A stretch of DNA of 64,000 bases from Streptomyces filamentosus (lineage in GTDB: Bacteria; Actinomycetota; Actinomycetes; Streptomycetales; Streptomycetaceae): positions 1,302,001 through 1,366,000 of the forward strand of contig NZ_BNBE01000002.1 of assembly GCF_014654895.1 (NCBI RefSeq), read 5' to 3'. A program made the position numbers and the translations under genes. Positions 1 through 7,936 of the stretch are shown here, piece by piece (the stretch's first letter is position 1; every line of letters starts with the position of its first letter). Under the pieces are notes generated by a model, which worked only from the letters and a program-made list of their open reading frames with translations, was not told where the DNA came from and ran no database searches.

Positions 1-1140
1 GTCGAGGAAGTACTCGTCGGAGACGTCCGGGTCGGTGTCGGTGACGCCGACCGCCGACAGCGGGGGGACGTCGGCGAGCGGGGCGCGCGACCAGCCGCCG
101 TCCTCGCCGGGGGTGAGCACCTCGATGCGGGTGCTGACGTCCCGCATGACCTCCAGGATCAGGTGGTGCCGGGTCCAGGAGTGGCCGGCGAGCGCGGTCC
201 GCTCGTCGGGGGTGAAGAGCGGCTCGGCGGTGCGGTCCCCGGCGAGGAAGGCGTCGAGGTCGAAGGCGAGGAGGGAGCCGGCCCGGTGGCCGAGCCACTC
301 CGACTTGAGGGTGACGACCAGGTGCCGGCGGTGGGCGTAGACCTCGGCGTCCTCCGGGACGTCGATGCGGACGAGGGTGTCGTCGGCGGTGAGGAGGTGG
401 GTCTCGCTGCGGAAGAAGTCGAGGGAGCGGCCGACGAAGTCGCGCTCGTGGCCGGGGGTGGAGTCGTGCCAGGCCCAGGCGGAGACATCGCCGGCCTCGC
501 CCTCGAAGACGGTGACGGCCTCGGCGAGCGGGGTGCCGCGCCGCCAGCGGCGGACCGTGCGCGGGTAGCCGGAGTCGGTGAGCGAGCCGGGGCCGTGGTC
601 GGTGCCGACGAAGACGGTGTCGGCGTCGATCCAGCCGATGCTGGTCTTGGCCTCGGGCACGGTGAAGCCGTCCGCGACGAAGGCGCGGGCGGCGAGGTCG
701 AACTCGCGGACGACGACGGCGTCGCCGCCGTCGCGGGAGAGGCTGACCAGGGCGCGGTCGTGGCCGGGCCGCAGCACCCGGGCCCCGGCCCACGCCCACT
801 TCTCGTCCTCGGCCGCGGCGAGCGCGTCCACGTCGAGCAGGGTCTCCCACTCGGGCGCGTCCTTGCGGTACTGCTCCAGGGTGGTGCGGCGCCACACGCC
901 CCGTACGTGCTCGGCGTCCTGCCAGAAGTTGTAGAGGTACGGGCCGCGGCGGGTGGTGTAGGGGATGCGGTCGACGGCGTCGAGCACCTCGCGCAGGCGC
1001 TCGGCGAACGCGTCGAAGCCGGGGTCCGAGGCGAGCGCGGCCTCCGTCTCCGCGTTCCGCTCGGCCACCCAGGCGAGGGCGGCCTCGCTGTCGACGTCTT
1101 CCAGCCACAGGTACGGGTCGTCATGGTTCACGCGGGCCAT
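1..1140 (-). CDS. S9-family prolyl oligopeptidase, N-terminal part (cut by window edge)
   Basis: The reading frame is open from an ATG at 1140 to the window edge (380 codons), so only the 5' part is present. It begins MARVNHDDPYLWLEDVDSE, the typical opening of prolyl oligopeptidase/oligopeptidase B relatives (DPYxWLED). The visible part corresponds to the seven-bladed propeller that gates the active site; the alpha/beta-hydrolase domain with the Ser-Asp-His triad would lie beyond base 1 and cannot be checked. It would cleave short peptides after Pro or basic residues, probably in the cytoplasm since no signal peptide is seen. It starts 29 bp after the stop of the upstream kinase gene on the same strand, so the two may be co-transcribed. 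Confidence 0.88.
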   Translation of the reverse strand, partial: MARVNHDDPYLWLEDVDSEAALAWVAERNAETEAALASDPGFDAFAERLREVLDAVDRIPYTTRRGPYLYNFWQDAEHVRGVWRRTTLEQYRKDAPEWETLLDVDALAAAEDEKWAWAGARVLRPGHDRALVSLSRDGGDAVVVREFDLAARAFVADGFTVPEAKTSIGWIDADTVFVGTDHGPGSLTDSGYPRTVRRWRRGTPLAEAVTVFEGEAGDVSAWAWHDSTPGHERDFVGRSLDFFRSETHLLTADDTLVRIDVPEDAEVYAHRRHLVVTLKSEWLGHRAGSLLAFDLDAFLAGDRTAEPLFTPDERTALAGHSWTRHHLILEVMRDVSTRIEVLTPGEDGGWSRAPLADVPPLSAVGVTDTDPDVSDEYFLD

Positions 1141-1169
1141 TGTCCCCCGGTCCGGGCCGGTGGCGGGGG

Positions 1170-2840
1170 TCAGTCGGCGACCAGTTTGTGGACCACCTTC
1201 CCGCTCTGGTCGACGGCGAGGTAGCCGGTGGCCGAGTAGTCGTTGGTGCGGTAGACGAGGAGGGTGGGGCGGTTCTCGTTGAAGGACCAGCGGTTGACGA
1301 TCATGTACCGGTTGAAGGGTTCCTCGACCTTGAGCTCGCGGTCGGCGCGCTTCGCCAGGGCGGGCAGGTCGTCCCAGGGCATGCGGGTGGGGTCGAACGG
1401 CTGCTGGTCGGGCTGGGAGGAGCTGATGGTGCCGCCGATGCCCTGGCGGCTGACCTCGCCGTCCCGGTACTGGTAGCGGTCGTAGGTCCTGGCGCCCTCC
1501 TTCGTGGGGATCTCGGCGATGGCGTAGTCGTCGTAGACGTAGATCGCCTTCACGGTGGGGGTGCCGGTGGCCTCCGCGAAGGCGGCGACGGCGGTGCGGA
1601 TCCCGGCGGGGGTGAGGAGGGAGTCGGGCGCGGCCGCTTTGGACGGCGCGGCGGAGGACGGGGCTCCGGTGGTGTCCCCCGTGGTGCCGCCGGTGCCGCC
1701 TCCGGGGGTCCGGGGGGCGGTGGTGGTGCCCTTCGCGTCCGGGGTCCCGCCGTCGCCGCCGAGGGGCAGGAGCTGCTGGAGGGCGAGCGCGAGGAGTCCG
1801 GCGGAGACGACGAGGGCGCCGGCCACCGTGGCGATCCGGCGGCGACGGTCGGGGGTCCGGCCCGCCGCGACGGTCGGCGGCCCGGGCACCTGGTGGGCGG
1901 GGTGGGGGTGGGGGTACGGCGGCGGGACGGAGCCGTACGGGGGCGGGGTCGGCGGGCCGAAACCTGCGGGGACGGCGTCGGCGGGGACGGCGGCCGCCGC
2001 CTCGGCCGCGGCGAGGAGCCGGTCGAGCTCCGCGCCGTCCGGGCGCAGGGCCGGGTCGCGGACGAGGAGCCGGAGGAGGACGGGTCCGAGGGCGCCGGAG
2101 CGGACCGGTGGCGGGATCGGGTCGTCCAGGACGGCGACGACGGTGGCGAGGCTGGTGGCGCGGCGCAGCGGGTGGTGGCCCTCGGTCGCCACGTACAGGA
2201 GCATGCCGAGGGACCACAGGTCGGAGGCCGGGTTGCCCTCCTCGCCGCGCACCCGCTCGGGGGCGATGAACTCGGCCGAGCCGATGAGGTCGCCGGAGGC
2301 GGTGAGCCGGGAGGTGGCCTCGTCGAAGACGGCGATGCCGAAGTCGGTGAGGACGGCGCCGCCTTCGGCGCGCAGCAGGACGTTGGCGGGCTTGACGTCG
2401 CGGTGCTGGATGCCGGAGGCGTGGGCGGCGCGCAGCGCGCCGAGGACCTGCCGGCCGAGGACGATCGCCTCGGGGACGGAGAGGGGGCCCGCGGCGAGCC
2501 GGTCGGCGACGGAGCTTCCCTCGACCAGCTCCATGACGATCCACGGCGCCGATCCGTCGGCCGGCTCCACGATGTGGTGGACCGTCACGACGTGCGGGTG
2601 GGTCAGCCGGGCGAGGGCACGGGCCTCGCGGACGGCCCGCTCCCGCAGCTGGGCGGTGAGGCCGGGGTTCGCCTCCTCGACGGCGGGGTCCGGCGGGCGG
2701 ACCTCCTTGAGGGCGACGTCCCGGTCGAGGGCGATGTCGCGGGCCCGCCACACGGTGCCCATGCCGCCGCTGCCGAGCCGGGAGACCAGCCGGAACCGTC
2801 CGTCGACGAGGGGTCTGCCGTCGTCGTCATTCGTGCTCAT
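1170..2840 (-). CDS. Membrane-anchored serine/threonine protein kinase
   Basis: This is a 556-residue Hanks-type (PknB-like) kinase. Visible motifs are the Gly loop GSGGMGTVW (23-31), the VALK lysine at 45, HRDVKPAN (146-153), DFG (166-168), APE (193-195) and DLWSLG (207-212). A Pro-rich juxtamembrane stretch (295-325) leads to one membrane helix near 336-358, preceded by an RRRR stop-transfer cluster. A Thr/Gly/Ala-rich linker and an extracellular domain of about 150 residues follow. That domain has no PASTA repeats; I do not recognise it. It should phosphorylate Ser/Thr on cytoplasmic targets in response to an envelope signal. The peptidase gene follows 29 bp downstream. Confidence 0.95.
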   Translation of the reverse strand: MSTNDDDGRPLVDGRFRLVSRLGSGGMGTVWRARDIALDRDVALKEVRPPDPAVEEANPGLTAQLRERAVREARALARLTHPHVVTVHHIVEPADGSAPWIVMELVEGSSVADRLAAGPLSVPEAIVLGRQVLGALRAAHASGIQHRDVKPANVLLRAEGGAVLTDFGIAVFDEATSRLTASGDLIGSAEFIAPERVRGEEGNPASDLWSLGMLLYVATEGHHPLRRATSLATVVAVLDDPIPPPVRSGALGPVLLRLLVRDPALRPDGAELDRLLAAAEAAAAVPADAVPAGFGPPTPPPYGSVPPPYPHPHPAHQVPGPPTVAAGRTPDRRRRIATVAGALVVSAGLLALALQQLLPLGGDGGTPDAKGTTTAPRTPGGGTGGTTGDTTGAPSSAAPSKAAAPDSLLTPAGIRTAVAAFAEATGTPTVKAIYVYDDYAIAEIPTKEGARTYDRYQYRDGEVSRQGIGGTISSSQPDQQPFDPTRMPWDDLPALAKRADRELKVEEPFNRYMIVNRWSFNENRPTLLVYRTNDYSATGYLAVDQSGKVVHKLVAD

Positions 2841-2876
2841 GAGCGATCATCGTAGGGGTCCCCGGTGACAGCCGGG

Positions 2877-2901
2877 GTCCGGGCGGGCGGACCGCCCGGA
2901 C
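2877..2901 (-). terminator. Hairpin terminator after the acyl-CoA dehydrogenase gene
   Basis: A perfect 10-bp inverted repeat (GTCCGGGCGG / CCGCCCGGAC, 5-base loop) lies 9 bp beyond the stop of the acyl-CoA dehydrogenase gene and upstream of the kinase start. There is no clear U tract, as is common for streptomycete terminators. Confidence 0.6.
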
Positions 2902-2909
2902 CGGCGGGG

Positions 2910-4634
2910 TCAGGGCTTCATCTCGTACGCGCCGGAGAGGGCCTCGACGCGGGCCCAGACGCGGGCGGTGCGGGCCTCGTCGACGACGGGGCGGCGGACC
3001 GCGCCGAGCGCCCAGGCCTGCTGCGCCTCGGTGGCCGAGTCCTTGCCGTGGAGTTCGACGGCGTGGCCGGAGAAGTCCCGGACGAGGACGGCGAAGAGCT
3101 CGTCGAGGACGTCGTCGTCGAGGCCGGTGAGGGCGGCCTGCTCCAGGACGAGCTGGGCGTGGACGACGAGCGCGAAGAGCTGGCCGACGGCGAGGAGCAG
3201 GTCGAGGTCGCGGCTCTGGGCCTCGTCGGGGGCGGCGGTGCGGACGAAGTCGCAGAGGGCGTCGGCCTGTTCGCGGAAACGGGCGACGTTGGGGAGCCGG
3301 TCGTACGCGTCGAAGGCGGGCCGCCAGTCGTGGAAGCGGACGGAGCCGAGGCCGCGGGCGGGGCCCTGGCGGAAGAGGAAGGCGTCGTCGGCGGCGTCGA
3401 GGCGGGTGGGGACGGGCTCGTAGGCGGCGGGGGCGAGCAAGTGGTTGCCCATGAACTTGAGGATCAGGGCCAGGTTGACGTGGACCGTGCCCTCCAGCTT
3501 GGGCAGGCCGCGGATCTCGACGGCGGCCTGGGCGAAGTAGTTGTCCTTCTCGAAGCCCTTGGCGGCGATGACGTCCCACATGAGGTCGATGACCTTCTCG
3601 CCCTCGGTGGTCACCTTCATCTTCGTCATGGGGTTGAAGAGGAGGTAGCGGCGGTCGTCGGGCCCGGCGGTGCGGAAGTAGTCGACGGCGCGGTCGCTGA
3701 AGAGCTTCATGCCGGCCAGCCGGACGTAGGCGTCGGTGAGTTCGCGGCGCACGTGCGGGAAGGCGGTGACGGGGCGGCCGTAGAGGATGCGGTTCTGCGC
3801 GTGGGTGACGGCCTCGTACATCGCGTGCTCGCAGATGCCGATGGAGGCGGTGCAGAGGTTGAACTTGCCGACGTTGACGGTGTTGAGGGCGGCGTCGAAG
3901 GCGGCGCGGCCGGTGTGCAGGACGTCGTCGGCGGTGACCGGGTAGTCCTCCAGGCGGAACTCGCTGACGTACTTGGAGGAGTCGACGACGTTCTTGACCA
4001 GGTGGTAGGCCGGGTGGCGGCTGTCGGCGGCGAAGAAGACGTAGCCGTCGGGGCCCTCGACGTCGGTGCGGCGGCCGAAGACGGAGACGAGGCCGGCCTT
4101 GTTGCCGTTGCCGATGTAGTACTTGGAGCCGGTGGCGCGGAAGCCGCCCTCGCCGTCCGGGGTGAGCAGCATGTCGGTGGAGTAGATGTCGGCGCCGTGC
4201 GCCTTCTCGGAGAGGCCGAAGGCGAACACCTCGCCCTGGCCGAGGAGTTCGGCGGCGCGGGCGCGGGCGGCGGCGTTGTCGCTCTGCCAGACCGGGCCGA
4301 GGCCGAGGATGGTGACCTGCCAGGCGTACCAGTAGTCGAGGCCGTAGAAGCCGAGGATCTCGTTGAGGGCGGCGATGCGGGCGGTGTCCCAGCGCTTGTC
4401 GCCCGACCCTTCGCCGGCCTCGGTCGCGGGGGTGAGGAAGGTGGCGAAGAGCCCTTCCTTCGCGGCGAATTCGAGGAAGTCGCCGAGCCAGGCGCGGGTG
4501 CGGTAGTCCTCGATGATCCGGCGCTTGCCGCGCTCCTCGAACCAGTCGACGGTGGCGCGCAGCAGCCTGCGGGTCTCGGGGTCGAAGTGCGCGGGGTCAT
4601 AGGTGCGGGGGTTGAACAGCAGGGCGTCGGCCAT
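2910..4634 (-). CDS. Acyl-CoA dehydrogenase family protein (long form)
   Basis: The 574-residue product resembles the acyl-CoA dehydrogenase/oxidase superfamily: an N-terminal helical domain, a mid beta domain (GFRATGSKYYIGNGNKA, where the substrate and FAD pack), and a C-terminal helical bundle. It is well above the usual 380-400 residues, with extra C-terminal helices like the longer ACAD and acyl-CoA oxidase branches. FAD-dependent alpha,beta-desaturation of an acyl-CoA is expected; the chain length cannot be told from sequence. The gene starts 61 bp after the PadR-like regulator gene on the same strand and ends in a hairpin, suggesting a PadR-ACAD transcription unit controlled from the palindrome at 5255-5280. 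Confidence 0.85.
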   Translation of the reverse strand: MADALLFNPRTYDPAHFDPETRRLLRATVDWFEERGKRRIIEDYRTRAWLGDFLEFAAKEGLFATFLTPATEAGEGSGDKRWDTARIAALNEILGFYGLDYWYAWQVTILGLGPVWQSDNAAARARAAELLGQGEVFAFGLSEKAHGADIYSTDMLLTPDGEGGFRATGSKYYIGNGNKAGLVSVFGRRTDVEGPDGYVFFAADSRHPAYHLVKNVVDSSKYVSEFRLEDYPVTADDVLHTGRAAFDAALNTVNVGKFNLCTASIGICEHAMYEAVTHAQNRILYGRPVTAFPHVRRELTDAYVRLAGMKLFSDRAVDYFRTAGPDDRRYLLFNPMTKMKVTTEGEKVIDLMWDVIAAKGFEKDNYFAQAAVEIRGLPKLEGTVHVNLALILKFMGNHLLAPAAYEPVPTRLDAADDAFLFRQGPARGLGSVRFHDWRPAFDAYDRLPNVARFREQADALCDFVRTAAPDEAQSRDLDLLLAVGQLFALVVHAQLVLEQAALTGLDDDVLDELFAVLVRDFSGHAVELHGKDSATEAQQAWALGAVRRPVVDEARTARVWARVEALSGAYEMKP

Positions 4635-4695
4635 GGGGAACCACCTTGGGGCGTCGGAGGTCGGGTGGGTGGGGGGCGCTCGCGGGGCCGGGGCC

Positions 4696-5244
4696 TCAGA
4701 ACCCGCGGAGGGTGGCGAGGACGTCGTCGAGCCAGGCGATCATCATGCGTTCGTACGCGATGCCGCCGCGCAGCACGACGTGCTGGAGCTCGCGCTCGGC
4801 GTCCGGCGGCGTGCCGTCGTCCGGCACGGGCGGGAAGTCCCGCTCCTCGCCCGCCAGGTAGTGGGCGAGGCGGTCGGTGTGGGCCCGCCGGTGCCGCTCG
4901 ACCTCGCGGACGAGGCCGGCGGGGTCGTCGAAGGCGGCGCCCCGGATCTTCACGGCGAGGTCGTGCCGGACGCTCTCGGGTTCGATCGGCTCGTGCAGCC
5001 AGGAGCTGAGCGCCGCGTGCCCGAGGTCGGCGACGGAGTACTCCCGCTTGTCCGGGCGGCCCTGCTGGGGCACCTCCCGGGCACGGACCCAGCCGTCGTT
5101 CTCCATCCGCTTGAGCACGCGGTAGATCTGCTGGTGGGTGGCGGTCCAGAAGTAGCCGATGGACCGCTCGAAGCGCCGGGCCAGCTCGTAGCCGGAGCCC
5201 GGCTTCTCCAGCAGGGACACGAGGATCGCGTGTTCGAGCGCCAT
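4696..5244 (-). CDS. PadR-family transcriptional regulator
   Basis: This is a 182-residue PadR protein. The N-terminal winged helix runs from MALEHAILVSLLEKPGSGYE, through IYRVLKRMENDGWV, to the basic wing (REVPQQGRPDKREYSV); the C-terminal half is the helical Vir_act_alpha_C-type dimerisation domain. Start 5244 was chosen because family members begin at this Met, although the GGAGG lies only one base upstream of the ATG. An in-frame ATG at 5289 would add 15 residues encoded across the operator palindrome and is judged less likely. PadR repressors usually control themselves and a neighbour; here the downstream neighbour is the acyl-CoA dehydrogenase gene. Confidence 0.9.
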   Translation of the reverse strand: MALEHAILVSLLEKPGSGYELARRFERSIGYFWTATHQQIYRVLKRMENDGWVRAREVPQQGRPDKREYSVADLGHAALSSWLHEPIEPESVRHDLAVKIRGAAFDDPAGLVREVERHRRAHTDRLAHYLAGEERDFPPVPDDGTPPDAERELQHVVLRGGIAYERMMIAWLDDVLATLRGF

Positions 5245-5254
5245 GCCTCCGATC

Positions 5255-5280
5255 TTGCTATGCAACGGGTTGCATAGCAA
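5255..5280. promoter_or_regulatory. Perfect 26-bp palindrome, probable PadR operator
   Basis: TTGCTATGCAAC and GTTGCATAGCAA are exact reverse complements separated by GG, 11 bp upstream of the chosen PadR start. The A/T-rich arms stand out from the local GC-rich DNA. PadR proteins bind such dyads as dimers at their own promoters, so autoregulation is the simplest reading. No -10/-35 pair could be placed with confidence. Confidence 0.75.
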
Positions 5281-5376
5281 GGCGCGCACGGGCCGATGAG
5301 ACGCGCCTCACCCGCGGGGCCGGGGCGTCCGGGTGCCGATGGCGGGCGGTCGGGTCCCGGTGACGGGCGGGCGCGG

Positions 5377-6105
5377 TCAGGTCCCGGCGGGCGTGAGGGT
5401 GACGACGGCGGCCACGCCGTCGACGCGGAAGGCGCCCGTCTCCCCGCCGGAGAGCAGGAGGGCGTCGTAACGGCCGAGGGCGGTCCCGGCCGTGCCGTTC
5501 GCGGTGGTGGGCACGAAGGCGTCACCGTTCGCGTCGGTGGGCGCGAGGGTGTCGGCCGTCCCGGCGGGCGACGCGTCGGTGGGGGCGGTGGCGGTGGCGG
5601 TGGCGTCACCCTTCGCGTCGGTCGTCGTGGCGGGCGACGCGTCGGTCGTCGTGGCGGTCGCCGTGCCCGCCAGGACGATCACGAGGGCCTCGGTCCCCTC
5701 CTCGGGGGCGACGGAGAACGCCTCCCGCTCCGTCCGGACCCGCGCCGTCGTGGTGGCGCGGCGCGTCATCACGTTGAAGTCGACGAGGGGACCGCCCAGC
5801 AGCCGGCACTCGGTGACGGCGTCGCCGGAGAAGGGGAAGGGCGCATAGGGCTCGGCGACGGTGTGCGGGGTCCCGTCGACGGTCAGCTCCATCCCCGGGC
5901 CCTCCACGACCGTGATGACCCGGTCCACGCCGGGGAAGGACGAGAAGGGGCCGCCGGCCGCGACGTCGGCGAGGCTCACCCGCCAGGCGAAGTCGTCCAG
6001 GCCCGCGCCGGCCGGGCCCGCGGCGACCTCCCGGGTCACCCCGCCGCCGTTCCGCCAGCTGGTCGCCGTCCGGTCCTGCGCCCTGAACAGGCGTCCTGCG
6101 GTCAT
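5377..6105 (-). CDS. HutD-family cupin protein with a low-complexity insert
   Basis: The 242-residue product matches the HutD (Ves) family: WRNGGGVTREV near 17-27, WRVSLADV (41-48), SSFPGVDRVITVVEG (55-69) and FPFSGD (90-95) are family signatures. HutD members are bicupin-like proteins linked to histidine use or stress; their biochemical role is unsettled. Residues about 148-209 are an Ala/Thr/Asp-rich repetitive stretch inserted in the C-terminal half, after which the last cupin strands (DALLLSGGETGAF) resume in frame. Start 6105 is supported by GAAGGAG upstream; the frame extends further but without family similarity. There is no hut gene nearby. Confidence 0.85.
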   Translation of the reverse strand: MTAGRLFRAQDRTATSWRNGGGVTREVAAGPAGAGLDDFAWRVSLADVAAGGPFSSFPGVDRVITVVEGPGMELTVDGTPHTVAEPYAPFPFSGDAVTECRLLGGPLVDFNVMTRRATTTARVRTEREAFSVAPEEGTEALVIVLAGTATATTTDASPATTTDAKGDATATATAPTDASPAGTADTLAPTDANGDAFVPTTANGTAGTALGRYDALLLSGGETGAFRVDGVAAVVTLTPAGT

Positions 6106-6305
6106 GTCCTCAGCTCCTTCGCCGCGGGCGCGCACGGCTCCGGGTCCGCGGCTCCCCCGCGGACCGCCCGCCGTCGAACGATGGCACGTCCCGCGCCGGC
6201 GCCCGGAGCCGGGGGCGGGGATCACGCGGGCGCGCGTCCCGGTGCGGCGGGGAGGCGGCCCACGCGCGTGGAGCCGCTCGGGCGGAACCGTTCACGCGCA
6301 GCCGT

Positions 6306-7271
6306 TCACGCGGAGCCGTTTCCGCGCAGGAGGGGCAGGACCTCCTTGCGGTAGAAGTCGAAGAAGCCGCGCTGGTCGGGCCCGATCTGGCCGACGTGGA
6401 CGGCGTCGAAACCGGCGTCCACGTACGCGCGCAGCTGCCGGGCGTGCTCCTCCGGGTCGGGGCCGCAGGCCACGGCGTCGGCGACGGTCTCCTCCGTGAC
6501 CAGGGTGGACGCCTGCTCGAAGTGGGCCGGGGTCGGCAGGATCTGGTCGAGTTCGCCGGGCAGGTGCTCGGTCGGCCACAGCCGGTGGGCGGTGCGCACG
6601 GCCTCCTCGCGGGACTCCGCCCAGCACACCTTGGTCGCGGCGTACGCGGGCCGGCCGGCGTCGCGGGAACGGAAGCGGTCGACGAGGCCGGCGTCCGGGG
6701 CCGTGGAGACGAAGCCGTCCCCGATCCGGGAGGCGAGGTCGGCGGCCTTCGGCCCGAAGGCCGAGATGTCGATGGGCGGCGGGGAGTCCGGCAGGGTGTA
6801 GAGGCGGGCGTTCTCCACGGTGTAGTGGGGTCCGCGGTGGGTGACCTCCTCGCCGGTGAACAGCCGCCGGATGACCTCCACCGCCTCCTCCAGCATGTCC
6901 AGGCGGACGTCGGCGGGCGGCCAGGCGTCGCCCAGGATGTGCTCGTTGAGCGCCTCCCCGCTGCCGAGGCCGAGCCGGAAGCGACCGTCCAGCATGACCT
7001 GGGAGGTGGCCGCGGCCTGGGCGATCACGGCCGGGTGGATGCGCACGGTCGGGCAGGTCACGGCGGTCTCGACGGGCAGTCCGCAGCTCTGGGAGAGGGC
7101 GCCGATCACGGACCACACGAAGGGGCTCTGCCCCTGCTCGCCGTTCCACGGGTGGTAGTGGTCGGAGATCCACAGCGAGCCGAAGCCCGCGTCCTCGGCC
7201 ATGCGGGCCTGTTCCACGAGGTCCGCGGGCCCGAACTCCTCACAGGACAGGAAGTAGCCGAACTCGGTCAT
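6306..7271 (-). CDS. LLM-class F420-dependent oxidoreductase (TIGR03557-like)
   Basis: This 321-residue luciferase-like TIM-barrel protein opens MTEFGYFLSCEEFGPADLVE and contains WISDHYHPW (34-42) and the LGLGSGEALNEH loop. These are signatures of the F420-dependent glucose-6-phosphate dehydrogenase-related subfamily TIGR03557. It likely transfers hydride between reduced F420 and an unknown substrate in the cytoplasm. It lies 134 bp downstream of the STAS gene on the same strand, across a 16-bp tandem repeat. The 200 bp between its stop and the HutD start (6106-6305) hold no further gene I can support. Confidence 0.88.
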   Translation of the reverse strand: MTEFGYFLSCEEFGPADLVEQARMAEDAGFGSLWISDHYHPWNGEQGQSPFVWSVIGALSQSCGLPVETAVTCPTVRIHPAVIAQAAATSQVMLDGRFRLGLGSGEALNEHILGDAWPPADVRLDMLEEAVEVIRRLFTGEEVTHRGPHYTVENARLYTLPDSPPPIDISAFGPKAADLASRIGDGFVSTAPDAGLVDRFRSRDAGRPAYAATKVCWAESREEAVRTAHRLWPTEHLPGELDQILPTPAHFEQASTLVTEETVADAVACGPDPEEHARQLRAYVDAGFDAVHVGQIGPDQRGFFDFYRKEVLPLLRGNGSA

Positions 7272-7329
7272 GACGCCTCCGTCGGATCGGATCGTTGCTC
7301 TTTCTCATCGGGTCGGTGCTCTGTCTCAT

Positions 7330-7425
7330 CGACCCGCATTCCCAGCGGGCCGGATTCTCATCGGGTCGGATTTCCGGCGGCCCGGATTCCCGGCGGGCCG
7401 GATCCTCACCGGGCCGGAGCGGTGC
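7330..7425. repeat. Six-copy 16-bp tandem repeat over the STAS stop codon
   Basis: Six contiguous 16-base units with consensus CGGGCCGGATTCCCRK start at 7330, 7346, 7362, 7378, 7394 and 7410. The central four are closest to each other. The STAS stop codon (7406-7408) falls inside unit five, so the array covers the last codons of that gene and the spacer before the LLM oxidoreductase gene. Units are contiguous with no unique spacers, which excludes CRISPR. Confidence 0.8.
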
Positions 7426-7798
7426 GGGGTTCTCCGGCGGCTTGCGGGGACGGGCGCGTGGCGGGGCCGAGCCGGAAGAGGCCGACGCAGTCGGTGAGCT
7501 CCAGGAGCCGCACCATCTGGTGGCTGGGGGCGGCGAGGGTGAGGCGGCTGCCCGTCTCCCGCAGCGCCTGCCTGGCGGCCAGCAGCAGGGTGAGGCCCGT
7601 GGAGTCGCAGAACGACGAGTTCTGGAGGTCCACGACGACGTCGGCACCGCGCGGGGCCCGGGCGACGCCGTCGAGGAGCAGGGACCTCAGCCCGGCCGCG
7701 TGCTCCAGGTCCATGTCACCGGCCACCCGCACGACGAACGTGCGCCGGGCGGGTCCGCCGGTACCGGTGCGTGCGGTCCGCTCCTCGTCGGGTGTCAT
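7406..7798 (-). CDS. STAS-domain anti-sigma factor antagonist
   Basis: The 130-residue product is a single STAS domain. VVRVAGDMDLEHAAGLRSLL is the first strand and helix, and DLQNSSFCDSTGLTLLL holds the conserved DSTG whose serine is phosphorylated by an anti-sigma kinase in SpoIIAA/RsbV proteins. It would bind a HPK-like anti-sigma factor and release its sigma factor; neither partner is visible in this window. The gene is divergent from the zinc alcohol dehydrogenase gene with 138 bp between starts. Its 3' end lies in the 16-bp tandem repeat. Confidence 0.9.
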   Translation of the reverse strand: MTPDEERTARTGTGGPARRTFVVRVAGDMDLEHAAGLRSLLLDGVARAPRGADVVVDLQNSSFCDSTGLTLLLAARQALRETGSRLTLAAPSHQMVRLLELTDCVGLFRLGPATRPSPQAAGEPRTAPAR

Positions 7799-7936
7799 GG
7801 CGCGCCTCCTCGTCTCGACGGCGACTGCCCCGCCGCCGGGCTCCCAATCCGGGGGCGGGCGGACGCGAGTACGCGGAGGAGGGCGGGGCAGCCGCCCCTT
7901 GATCCCATTCCCGCACCTTGCACGGGAGGCAGAGCC

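Noticed and set aside
7330..7425. CRISPR-like repeats
   Set aside because: The 16-base units are contiguous, without spacers, and no cas gene is present.
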